Shown here: in pieces, positions 33,890 through 43,616 of the stretch
Position numbering within the stretch: position 1 is the stretch's first letter
How the letters are laid out: each line of letters starts with the position of its first letter
Notes under the pieces: generated by a model
Database searches by the model: none
Told to the model about the DNA's origin: nothing
What the model saw: the letters and a program-made list of their open reading frames with translations, nothing else
Translations under genes and position numbers: made by a program
Assembly: GCA_031769625.1 (NCBI GenBank)
Contig: JAUIMM010000200.1
Coordinates: 56,316,001-56,380,000, forward strand
Length of the DNA: 64,000 nucleotides
Direction: 5' to 3'
Source of the DNA: Taudactylus pleione
Lineage: Eukaryota > Chordata > Amphibia > Anura > Myobatrachidae

Positions 33890-35120
33890 AAGTATGTGCC
33901 AATGGTTTCACAATATCTTCTCAATTTCTCGATAATTCCCATTATATTGTGTGATGAAGGTTGGGTGTCTTTCCATCTCTTGGTTTTCTTTACTATTATA
34001 TACTAGAAGCTCTTTTCTGTCTATTTGGGATACTTTGTTCAGTTGTTGCTGTAAAGTTGTCTCCTTATATCCTTTATCCAAGAATTTTTGTTTCATCTGC
34101 TGGATCTTCTGAACAGTTCCTTCGAACTCTGCGGAACTGTCCATATAGAATATTTTGTATCCAATTACGGTGATGGTTGCTGTTGAAGGCCAGAATGTTG
34201 TTTCCATTACACTCCTTTGTGTGTGTTCTAGTGTGGATTTTGTTATCTTTCCAAATCAAGGAAAATCACCATCTCTTTGCTATTGGTTGTTGTGAATTGT
34301 AAATTCAAATTATTACAGTTCATGTGTGTAAAGAATTTTTCCAGGTCTTCTTTTGAACCTTTCCACACAAAGAAGAGGTCATCAGTATATCTCGAACAGT
34401 GAACAAATTTATTTTTTTTTGAACAGGTTGTTATTCCATATATTTTGATCCTCCCATCATGCCACAAACAGGTTGGCGTAACTGGGTGCAAAGGATGTTC
34501 CCATTGCGGTACCTCGTAACTGCAAAAAGAAATCTCCATTGAACCAAAAGTAATTGTGGTGCAAAATAAAATCAGTATTGTCCATTATGAAGTTGATTTG
34601 GACATTTGATATTTTTGATTGAGTGGATAGATAATGTCGTGTAGCTTGACAACTTGCTTCATGGTTTATTACCGTATATAAGGACGTAATGTCACTTGTG
34701 CACAGGGTGTAAGACTCTTTCCATTCAATCATTTTGATTTTTTGGAGAATGCTCGTAGTATCTTTTAGAAAACTTTTTGTTGTTCTACCAGAAGTTGTTG
34801 GAAAAAGTTCAGATATCTAGAAAGATTTGCAGATAATGATCCTATTCCGGAAATTATTGGTCTTCCCTGCATTTTTTTCTATTTTTATGCACTTTGGGTA
34901 AATGATACATGGTAGGGATTCTCAGATGTTGTTCATGAATATAGTCAAATTCTTTCTGTGTAATTATTCCCAAAAGGAGTTGAGTAAGTTTTCTTTGAGT
35001 TGGGTCTTTCACGAGTTTCTTATACGTTTCTTCATCTGAAATAAGTCTTGTGGCTTCTTGCTCATAGTCACTTTTGTTCATTACCAACACGCCTCTGCCT
35101 TTATCGGCAAGTTTGATAAC
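33890..35120 (-). pseudogene. PLE reverse transcriptase (broken)
   Basis: Several minus-strand frames in succession give a recognisable PLE RT. First LADKGRGVLVMNKSDYEQEA and PTMYHLPKVHKN (35,090-34,854), then TSDITSLYT with the first catalytic Asp and GTAMGTSFAPSYANLF (34,732-34,457), then RYTDDLFFVWKGS with the YxDD catalytic pair (34,539-34,243). The thumb region ends in RHPTFITQYNGNYREIEKI (34,207-33,908). Frameshifts and stops separate the pieces, including one TGA just before the linker. The N-terminus is truncated. PLE RTs are related to telomerase and prime at nicks or chromosome ends. Confidence 0.88.
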
Positions 35121-35708
35121 ATACTTATGTTAGACAAAGAAGCCAAGAAAATACTGCCTGAAAAACCAAGAGTGATCTATAAGAAGGCTAGAAACCTCAA
35201 AAATAAACTAACAAATAGCTTAATTACTTTGGAGAAACAAGAAGATACCTCAAATAAAGGTTTTTATCACTGCCTCAACTGTATGGGCTGTAGGAATCAA
35301 CCAACATCAACAAAACCCATTCTTGACTTTCAATCCAACAAAACAAAGAAAAAATTCAGATTAAAAGAAAAATTCACGTGCGAAACAGCAGGGGCTATTT
35401 ATCTGATTGAATGCCCTTGCGGCATTCAATACGTAGGCCAAACCAAACGGAAAACTAAAATCAGGTTATCCGAGCATTTGTATAATATAAAAAGAGGCTT
35501 AACCACTCATAGCCTCTCCGCACACTTTCTGAAATTTCACAATAGCAACCCTAATGGTTTGAAATTTCTGGGCATTCAGAAAATCACACCATACTGGAGA
35601 GGTGAAGATTTAGTTAAAAAATTAAAGAATATTGAAACCAAATGGATCTACCAATTACAAACTCTGGAACCGTATGGGTTAGATATAGAACTTAAAGTGT
35701 TTCTTTAA
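35120..35708 (+). pseudogene. PLE GIY-YIG endonuclease domain
   Basis: The open frame runs to a TAA at 35,708. Its first 21 codons from 35,058 are antisense RT sequence, so true coding starts near 35,120 (ILMLDKEAKK). It then shows the linker LPEKPRVIYKKARNLKN, a Cys pair in HCLNCMGCRN, and the GIY-YIG core: AIYLIECPCGIQYVGQT, with Arg in KIRLSEH and a downstream Glu in NIETKW. These are the expected catalytic positions of PLE endonucleases, which nick target DNA for primed reverse transcription. The domain is uninterrupted but severed from its RT by the inversion. Confidence 0.9.
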
Positions 35709-36494
35709 TAATAATCTTTCTAAACTAATCTGCCACAAATACTCATTCATATCCTCTTAAACACACGATCATGTTCCATATTTTTATTTACTTTTTATTT
35801 TATATATTTTTTATAGAAGAGAAAGTATCAAAAGAATCAAAAAAGAAAAAATTATTTTGACCATGTGCATAACGCTCTTTTTGTGATGTCACATCCGGAT
35901 ATGCACTTCCTGTTTTTAAAAGATTTCAATAAAGTTTCCCTATAAAGGGACAATCTTTTAAGATCTGCTTCATTCTTGAAAAAGCGCCTGCAATGGTGTG
36001 AAACGCGTTGGTGAGACAGAGCAAAGTGGAAGCAGTACCTTACATGTAGGCATCAGTGTTTGCCAGACACACCTGGGCGTCTGACGTCATCGGCAGGTGA
36101 AGCGGCAATTCGATCGCCGGCTGACGGCTCACAGTGATCCATGGAGAACTGCAGTCCCTAGAGGTAGGGTTTAATAGGGCTAGTATTAGTATCCAGCCCA
36201 CACCTCACGGACCGCAATGTGTATTGCTACAATGGACTTAACATCTATGCCCCACTACCTCCCACCCATGCCTAAAAGGGCTATAAACATTATTTGTGTT
36301 TTTACATGTTTTATACTTTCTCTTAATTTTGTTAGTGCTTGTATTTATATTTTACTGTACTTACTTTTTACTGAGCTGCTTTGTTCTAATTTTATACACA
36401 AAAAACTGAACCCATTTTATAATCGCCGTGAAAACAATGCTGATACTCTAGGGCGACCGTGATTCAAAAAAGTTTGGGAACCACTGGATTATGG

Positions 36495-38591
36495 CATCTT
36501 GAGATGCCATAATCTATCTTTTATAACAGAGTTCAGCATGAGGGGGATATTTTCAGACCCCTCCACTGGCTGTGTCCTCCCTGTCCAATTCCCCTGCTCT
36601 ATCAAGTTCATACACTCAAGTTTTAAAAATAAAAAAAATTAAATAATAATTAAAATATCCTAACTACAGTAAAATTATTATTTAGCTGTTTTGTTTTTTT
36701 TTTAAATACGTACCTGTCCACTTGTTCTACGGTTATCCACTGAGCTACAGATCTTCAATGATATACACTGTGTATGCCTGAACTGTGATCGGCGCAAGTG
36801 CAGTGGCCGTCTGACACGCAAGTTGACTACAGGCGTTTTCGCAATGGCTTTTCCGGATGAACATTCTTAATACAGTCTACTGTAAAAAAATAAGTTCTTG
36901 CAATTTGATACTTTACGGTCTAAAAGCCTGATAATTGATACCTTGGCCCCAAAGCATCATATTCCTCAATTCCTCATCATCTGATCAAAAAATATCAGAT
37001 CTGAAATGTCAAATGTACAACACAATGATAGGCTAACACTGTACTCAGGGTCACATGTAGGCCCAATTGGGCTCCTTTCAACAATTGTGTTCTACTTCTG
37101 ACTCTTTGTTGTGCCTATTTTGGAGGTGACAGACCAATTCTTAGAGCTAGGAGGTGATGCATGAGAAGTTACGGGAGATGCATGACCTTGCGGGGGCCCT
37201 CGCTGTGCACAGGACATTCAAGTACAAGCAGTAACAGAGCCAGTACTAGTGAATAAAGAGATCATGGTCTGAAACTTTAATATGTACTTACCGTGGTTGG
37301 TGTTTGGTGTATGTGATGTTGGCTATTTTACTTTTTTATGAAATTAATCACAATCATTATTGTTATTTGTTATCATTATGTTTTTACTTACCACTTGAAA
37401 GAGATGCTCCAGCTCAATAGATTGATCTATTTCAACAGCAGTAAAGCTGTGTACAGCACAATAAATCATTACAGTATACTCTTGGTTTAGCTATAGTACC
37501 ACCACACCAAGTAAATACACAATGTGGTAGGGAAAGGAGGCGCTAGAGAATTGTTTTACCTTGCAAATCAGCCACTGATGCACAATATTATTTAATAGCT
37601 TTTTTCCTACTCCATGGGTAGCATACATTATTTTAGAATGTAGTTTGTACTTGCTTGTTCTCTGTGGGCACTCTATATGTTGCTCTTCCTCCACTTCTTG
37701 CGGCTTGCTCAGCCATGTGTATCACACAATATTGATGACATGCCTACAATGATGAACGAAATTGAAATCAACAACACTATTCTTTAATGATGTGAGATTT
37801 TCAACTTAGTAGTCAATACTAATCAATAACAGTTCAACTTCTCGACTTGATTAGCATATATTTGCTCTCTGATTACCTTTGTGAATGTAACATGAATGTA
37901 TGTGAGATAGTGCTTCGGATTTGTTTTTTTTGTATGAGCGCTCTGCTCTATATGTTATTGTTCCACACACTTTTTGCTGTTTATTTTGCCACATCTGCCC
38001 CACGATATTTATATGATCAATTTGACACAGTTGCAATGACCTGAATAGCTTTTTTGCTCTCTGAAGTTTTATATAGTGTTTTACTGCTGCATTAACTGTG
38101 ATTTAATGATATTATTTAAATGTCAAACTCAAAACCTTTCAGTGCAGCCACAGGTGATGCCACAGGATTAAATAATTGGGCATTTTCCTGACCAAATCTG
38201 TAGCAGAGGTTACAAGGTAAAAGCTGTCAGACTGGGACATTTTGTGCATAAACAGGGTTGACAGGATTACAGCAATATAACTGCACGTCCTTCCCAGGAT
38301 TTTAGATCTATTCCAGAATCTTCTAAAACGGGTCCCTTGACAATTTGTGAAGACCTTTCAGGTACACATATCACAATTTATCTGGCCAGGTACGACACAG
38401 AGGATTGATTCAAGGGCACATGCATTAGAAACATCTTGCTCTGGATGCCTTGGATGCCTTGTGTTTGCCAGATATACACTACTAGGCTATGGATGGACAT
38501 AAAAGTGAGTTTAATGGATATTAATTCCCCATATACCGTACAATGTTGTGGATATCTCATATTAAGAGTTATCTCTTTTTACAGTTATGGC
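36495..38591. other. Unassigned sequence
   Basis: About 2.1 kb with no supportable gene. The perfect small palindrome GATTATGGCATC/GATGCCATAATC lies at about 36,487-36,513. AT-rich elsewhere. Confidence 0.4.
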
Positions 38592-38594
38592 TAA

Positions 38595-38914
38595 AGCTGG
38601 CCACACACTAGACCAACTTTCATCCAACAATCCAACTAGTTGATTGGTTGGAATGAAAATCTGGTAAGGAATGGGAGTAAATGATGATCAGCAATTTGCT
38701 CCTAAATGCCAGAAAACAGATGAAAATGGTCATTCAGACAAGGTTGTTAAATGTTTGATCTAAACAATTTGTTCAAACAACAGTTTTGTCCATTTTCTGG
38801 CGTTTGGGAGCAAATTGCTGATTGTCATTTGCTCCCATTCCTTACCAGATTTTCATTCCAACCAGTCAACTAGTTGGCTGGTTGGATGTAAGTTGGTCTA
38901 GTGTGTGGCCATCT
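38595..38914. mobile_element. Palindromic TIR element (AGCTGGCCACACACTAGAC)
   Basis: Starts AGCTGGCCACACACTAGACC and ends GGTCTAGTGTGTGGCCATCT. The flanks are TAA (38592-38594) and TTA (38915-38917). The two halves are near-complete inverses over more than 100 bp each (for example ATGAAAATCTGGTAAGGAAT near 38,651 against ATTCCTTACCAGATTTTCAT near 38,839). Ends are related to the element at 26,818. Non-coding. Confidence 0.85.
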
Positions 38915-38917
38915 TTA

Positions 38918-40261
38918 GTGTGTGTTTTCACTGTACACATGGGACCACTGTACGCGCATACATAAACTGATTCACAATCCAATCATGATGGTGCTGCTTT
39001 GGAGCAACCCAATGTTCCTGTCTGACTTAGACCATAAAGCCTTTATGTAAAGGAGAAAACTCAAAATGACATTTATTATATACAGTATAGCCACTCTAAA
39101 CATATTCTTCAAGTTTGGTTCTGACCTCTCTCAGCCTCAGCTCATTGCCAAGTCGTTCTTTAGTATTTACAAAATAGGCATTATTTATTTTGAATGCGGA
39201 AATGCAAATTCATCAGTTTCAGCATAATACAAGTATCCTTAATGACTGGCTCTACTTCAACACATTACTAAACATAATGCAGCCTCTACCTCTGCACAAA
39301 TGACCTGGATTTTCTGATTGCAGATTCGATACCTCCCAAATTCAGCTACTTGGAACATTTATTTGAAAGCCTGTTTACGTGGGTGGACTATGGGACCATT
39401 TATTAGTTATCAGGCTTTCAACCCGAAAATTATAATTTCTTAAATTAAGTACCAGTGTCATGTATCATTTAATATATGCAGTGGCAAGGGCTCTGATAGG
39501 AGACCGTTCCTTCGATGTGTAAAGTAATCGCTTTAGTGATCACTTTACTTTGTTTCCTGCGCCACATTGTGCTACTGCACAAGTGCGGTCTGCGGACTGT
39601 GCATGCACGAGAGATGAGTGCCAGGAAGGAATCCTACAGATCCCTCTCCCGGAATTTTCTGTGGACTGTAGCCTATAGTCTGTAGCCTTTGAAGCTTTGC
39701 ATTCTATAGCTTGGTAAATTGGCAATAAAGCAGCCCCCATAGAAATCTATGGGGGGCGATTTTTGGAGTCGGACATGTGGGATGGCAGCAGATATCCCAG
39801 ATCCCCCAAATATAAATTAGGGGTGCACTTAATATTTGCAGGTAACCCCAGAGAAAAGGTGTTTTGGGGGGATATCCCACAAATAATAATTAATAAATAG
39901 GCCCTATGAGGGATATTTTAATCTCTGAAATCTCGGTATTGTAAACAGAACAGGATAAATAGATGATAGCAATAAGCTACTATATGCTTCAACAGTTATT
40001 TAAACGGAACAATTATGTGCAGAATTAATATTTTTTTTAAAAATAAGACAATATGATGCTGAAGTAATATCTGAATGCACATGAAACAATCTATTTAAAT
40101 GCACTACAAGATAAATAACCATAATTGTATAAACACACTTGAAAAGTAATAATATAAGTAACTATGAATACAGCTCTGTAAAGACACTTTAAAGGTAGTG
40201 TGTAAATAATTCTGTTACTACTACATGCGGGTTAGTATACTCAGCTCAGTAAAAGAATGGC
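38918..40261. other. Repeat-derived unassigned sequence
   Basis: No gene is visible. At about 39,480-39,905, TCTATGGGGGGCGATTTTTG and TTAATAAATAGGCCC resemble pieces at 12,060-12,420, 53,330-53,520 and 56,504, suggesting a widespread short element with poorly defined ends. Confidence 0.4.
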
Positions 40262-42146
40262 TGTCACAGACGTGGGATTTAGAGGCTGTGTTCCCGGACT
40301 GGGCCTAGGACCTGTACTAGTTGGCGCAGACGCTCGCTGGAGGAGACTTGGCTTAATAAAGTTCCTCCGCATGAGAGGGAACAGTGAACTGATGGGGAGT
40401 TTGAGTAGTGTAGAAGTAGCGTGGTAGCTTGGAAGCCACTTGGAAAGACTGGATAGCCTTGAGTGGACGTTAGGAGCTGGGAAGCTATGTGGAGCGGCTG
40501 GATAGCCGTGGGTAGACGTTGGTAGCTGAGTGGCTACGTGGAGCGGCTGAATAGCCGTGGGTAGACGTTGGTAGCTGAGTGGCTACGTGGAGCGGCTGGA
40601 GAGCCGTGGGTAGACGTTGGTAGCTGGGTGGCTACGTGGAGCGGCTGGATAGCCGTGAGTAGATGTTGGTAGCTGAGTGGCTACGTGGAGCGGCTGGAGA
40701 GCCGTGGGTAGACGTTGGTAGCTGGGTGGCTACGTGGAGCAGCTGGATAGCCGTGGGTAGACGTTGGTAGCTGGGTGTCTACGTGGAGCGGCTGGATAGC
40801 CGTGGGTAGACGTTGGTAGCTGGGTGGCTACGTGGAGCGGCTGGATAGCCGTGGGTAGACATTGGTAGCTGGGTGGCTACGTGGAGCGGCTGGATAGCCG
40901 AGTGGAGACGTTGGTAGCTGGGACGCTACGTGGAGCGGCTGGGTAGCCGAGTGGAGACGTTGGTAGCTGGGACGCTACGTGGAGCGGCCGGGTAGCCGAG
41001 TGGAGACATTGGTAGCTGGGACGCTACGTGGAGCGGCTGGGTAGCCAAGTGGAGACGTTGGGAGCTGGGACGCTACGTGGAGCGGCTGGGTAGCTGAGTG
41101 GAGACGTTGGGAGCTGGGATGCTACGTGGAGCGGCTGGATAGCCGAGTGGAAACGTTGGTAGCTGGGACGCTACGTGGAGCAGCTGGGTAGCCGAGTGGA
41201 GACATTGGTAGCTGGGACGCTACGTGGAGCGGCTGGGTAGCCGAGTGGAGACATTGGTAGCTGGGACGCTACGTGGAGCGGCTGGGTAGCCGAGTGGAGA
41301 CGTTGGGAGAAGGGACGCTACGTGGAGCGGCTGGATAGCCGAAACACCTTTGGAGCACAGTGAGAAGGCTCACTTAGTAAAAGTGGCTACGTAGAGCGGC
41401 TGGATAGCCATGGGTAGATGTTGGTAGCTGGGTGGCTACGTGGAGCGGCTGGATAGCCGTGGAGACGTTGGTAGCTGGGACGCTATGTGGAGCGGCTGGG
41501 TAGCCGACTGGAGACGTTGGTAGCTGGGACGCTACGTGGAGCGGCTGGGTAGCCGAGTGGAGATGTTGGTAGCTGGGACGCTACGTGGAGCGGCTGGGTA
41601 GCCGAGTGGAGACATTGGTAGCTGGGACGCTACGTGGAGCGGCTGGGTAGCCGAGTGTAGACGTTGGTAGCTGGGACGCTACGTGGAGCGGCTGGGTAGC
41701 CGAGTGGAGACGTTGGGAGAAGGGATGCTACGTGGAGCGGCTGGATAGCCAAAACACCTTTCTAGCACAGTGAGAAGGCTCACTTAGTAAAACTAAGAGA
41801 CTAGTTGCACTGGCAACTTGTGTCAGCATTGGGGATGTTTTATAGTAGATGCTGAGAGCTGACAGGCTGAGAAAGAAGGAGAAGATTCCTCATTGGTGGA
41901 ATGGAGTCACATGGGCAATCCAAGATGGCCGCGCCCATGGACCGGAGGACAGCGCTTCTTGGATGTAACCAGCGGAGACCAGCGATCAGCAGGAGCCAGC
42001 GTGGAAGCAGCACAGCAGCAGGACCCTCCAGAGGAGACCGCCCTGAGAGAGGAGTACGTAGCGGAAGCCGGAAGACAGCGCGGGTCAGCACCCACAAAGG
42101 TAAGCGGCGGGGTCTGATTCTGGGGTCTCCAGGGCAGCGTGTGACA
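40262..42146 (-). repeat. 3' LTR, 1,885 bp, with expanded minisatellite
   Basis: On the plus strand it runs TGTCACAGACGTGGG to GCAGCGTGTGACA. It is about 750 bp longer than its partner at 46,397-47,532. The difference lies in the 49-bp tandem repeat. The segment ACACCTTTGGAGCACAGTGA...AAGGCTCACTTAGTAAAA near 41,343-41,383 recurs at 41,755-41,792. So this LTR contains a duplicated [array + tail] block, not just extra single units. Confidence 0.92.
40390..41760. repeat. 49-bp minisatellite inside the LTR
   Basis: Units of 49 bp, for example GTGGAGCGGCTGGATAGCCG followed by TGGGTAGACGTTGGTAGCTG and GGTGGCTAC. Two main variants form blocks: one with GCCGTGGGTAGACG...GGTGGCTAC and one with GCCGAGTGGAGACG...GGACGCTAC. 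There are roughly 28 units here and about 13 in the other LTR (46,505-47,135). Open frames on either strand are repeat translations. Confidence 0.92.
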
Positions 42147-42165
42147 GTACCCCCTTCTTTAAGAG
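42132..42165 (-). promoter_or_regulatory. Polypurine tract next to the 3' LTR
   Basis: On the minus strand AAAGAAGGGGGTAC lies immediately before the LTR start TGTCACACGC (LTR edge at 42,146). A purine run in this position is where plus-strand DNA synthesis starts in LTR retroelements. Confidence 0.8.
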
Positions 42166-42174
42166 TGGCCACCG

Positions 42175-42625
42175 GACACTTCCTTGGTTTATGAGGAAAT
42201 TTCATATGGAACGCTTTGACCAGACGGGGCGCATGGACATCGGAGGCATTTATCCAGATTCATTCTTCCGGACCATAATTTTTCCAGTCGATGAGGTATT
42301 GAAGACGATTGTATCGATGACGGGAATCTAAGATTCTGTCAACTTCGAACTCCTCTCCTTGCTGTGTTTGAACACTAGAAGCTTTGGGAAGGACCTTCTG
42401 AAATCAGTTTAAGACCAGTGGTTTTAGAAGAGAAATATGGAAAGAGCTTGGAATGCGAAGGAATGGAGGAAGTTTTAGCTTGTAGGCCACAGGATTCAAG
42501 ACTTTGATGATTGGGAATGGACCAATGTACCGCGGGGCAAATTTCATTGAGGGTACTCAGAGTCTTAGGTTTCGGGTTGAGAGCCAGACCATATCCCCAG
42601 GTTGGAACAAGGGAACCGCTCATCA
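42175..42625 (-). pseudogene. Integrase C-terminus and chromodomain (stops)
   Basis: Continuing the integrase frame past 42,625, the minus strand reads FQPGDMVWLS, FAPRYIGPFPI and FHISLLKP, followed by the chromodomain [11 protein letters not shown]...[14 protein letters not shown] and DVHAPRLVKAFH (about 42,345-42,215). Chromodomains on chromoviral integrases are thought to steer insertion to particular chromatin. The frame is broken by five TGA codons, at about 42,623, 42,620, 42,557, 42,404 and 42,260. Each could come from a CGA arginine codon by CpG decay. Confidence 0.88.
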
Positions 42626-43616
42626 ATGGCGGTCAGCAAATCTCTTGTACCGAGCTGAGGTTTTAGTCAGAGAGGAACGAACCTTTTCCCAGATGTTGGA
42701 GAACCGTTGAAGAGACATCTTGGCCGCAGGCACATCTAATGTTGGAAGAAGAGGGAAATCTGGCACTCGAGGATGATGACCAAAAACTGTAAAAAAAGGA
42801 GTTGAGTTGGTGGACGTGTGATAATGATTATTGTGAGCAAATTCGGCCCAAGGAAGAAGTACAATCCAGTCATCTTGGGAGGAGGAGACAAAAGTGTGCA
42901 GGAACTGTTCCAGGTCTTGACTGACCCTTTCGGTCTGACCATTGGTCTGGGGGTGATAAACGGTAGAAAATTCGAGTTTTATTTGAAGGGCTGAGCAGAG
43001 TGACCTCCAAAACTTCGCTACGAACTGTACTCCCCTGTCGGAGATGATCTCTTGAGGAAGACCGTGGAGCTTGAAGATCTCTTTTATAAAACTCTGGGCG
43101 AGTAGAGGTGCAGATGGAAGCCCAGTAAGAGGTACAAAATGAGCCATTTTAGAAAAGCGATCCATGATAACCCAAATGGTGTTGTGGCCCCGAGATGGAG
43201 GAAGATCAGAGATGAAATCCATAGAGAGATGAGTCCATGGCTTAAATGGAATTGCAAGAGGCTGGAGTTGACCGTGTGGAACCCGCCGAGGTATTTTGTG
43301 TTGGGCACATTTGATGCATGACGATACGTAAGACCTGATGTCCTATTTCATTGAAGGCCACCAATAGGACCGCTGGATGAATTCAAGGGTTTTATCCATA
43401 CCCAAGTGTCCAGAGAACCGGGAAGCATGGGCTCAATGCAGCAACCTCTTGCGGAGTTCTGGAGCAACAAAAGTCTTCCCAACCGAGGGTATAGAAGATA
43501 ATTTGGTTGAGGCGAAGAAAGTGGGATTTAGGATTGGTTGGGTCTGTTCCATGGGTAGATCAGGGTTGCTTGTCATGGAACGGGAGAGTGCATCGGCTTT
43601 GAGATTTTGTGAGCCG
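42626..43616 (-). pseudogene. Integrase, zinc-binding and catalytic core
   Basis: The frame continues from the RT-RNase H part after a frameshift near 43,620. An HHCC zinc-binding domain is visible (H in HASRFSGHLG, Cys pair in SSCIKCAQHK), broken by a TAG at about 43,343. From 43,222 the catalytic core is open: SMDFISDLPP (first Asp), IISDRGVQF (second Asp) and NGQTERVSQDLEQ (Glu region), then WAEFAHNNHYHTST. It ends at two TGA codons. The core residues are present, but the stop codons prevent a full-length product. Confidence 0.9.

Larger units (their letters stand above)
33329..36426. mobile_element. Rearranged Penelope-like element (PLE)
   Basis: The insert is bounded by CGTGAAAA on both sides (33321-33328, 36427-36434). 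It holds PLE reverse-transcriptase sequence on the minus strand (about 33,890-35,120) and a PLE GIY-YIG endonuclease on the plus strand (about 35,120-35,708). Inverted arms of about 540 bp frame these (left 33,335-33,887, right 35,812-36,350). In a normal PLE the RT and endonuclease lie in one orientation, RT first. Arms of terminal sequence are usual in PLEs. The inverted RT block is not. The N-terminal portion of RT is missing. Confidence 0.88.
33074..36486. mobile_element. hAT-like short element interrupted by a PLE
   Basis: The ends are CAGTGGTTCCCAAACTATG and AAAAGTTTGGGAACCACTG, and the 8-bp flanks are identical, GATTATGG (33066-33073, 36487-36494). Its two halves (33,074-33,328 and 36,427-36,486) align in order with the reverse complement of the intact 204-bp relative at 9,466-9,669. 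The intervening 3.1 kb is therefore a later insertion, namely the PLE at 33,329-36,426. Confidence 0.9.
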
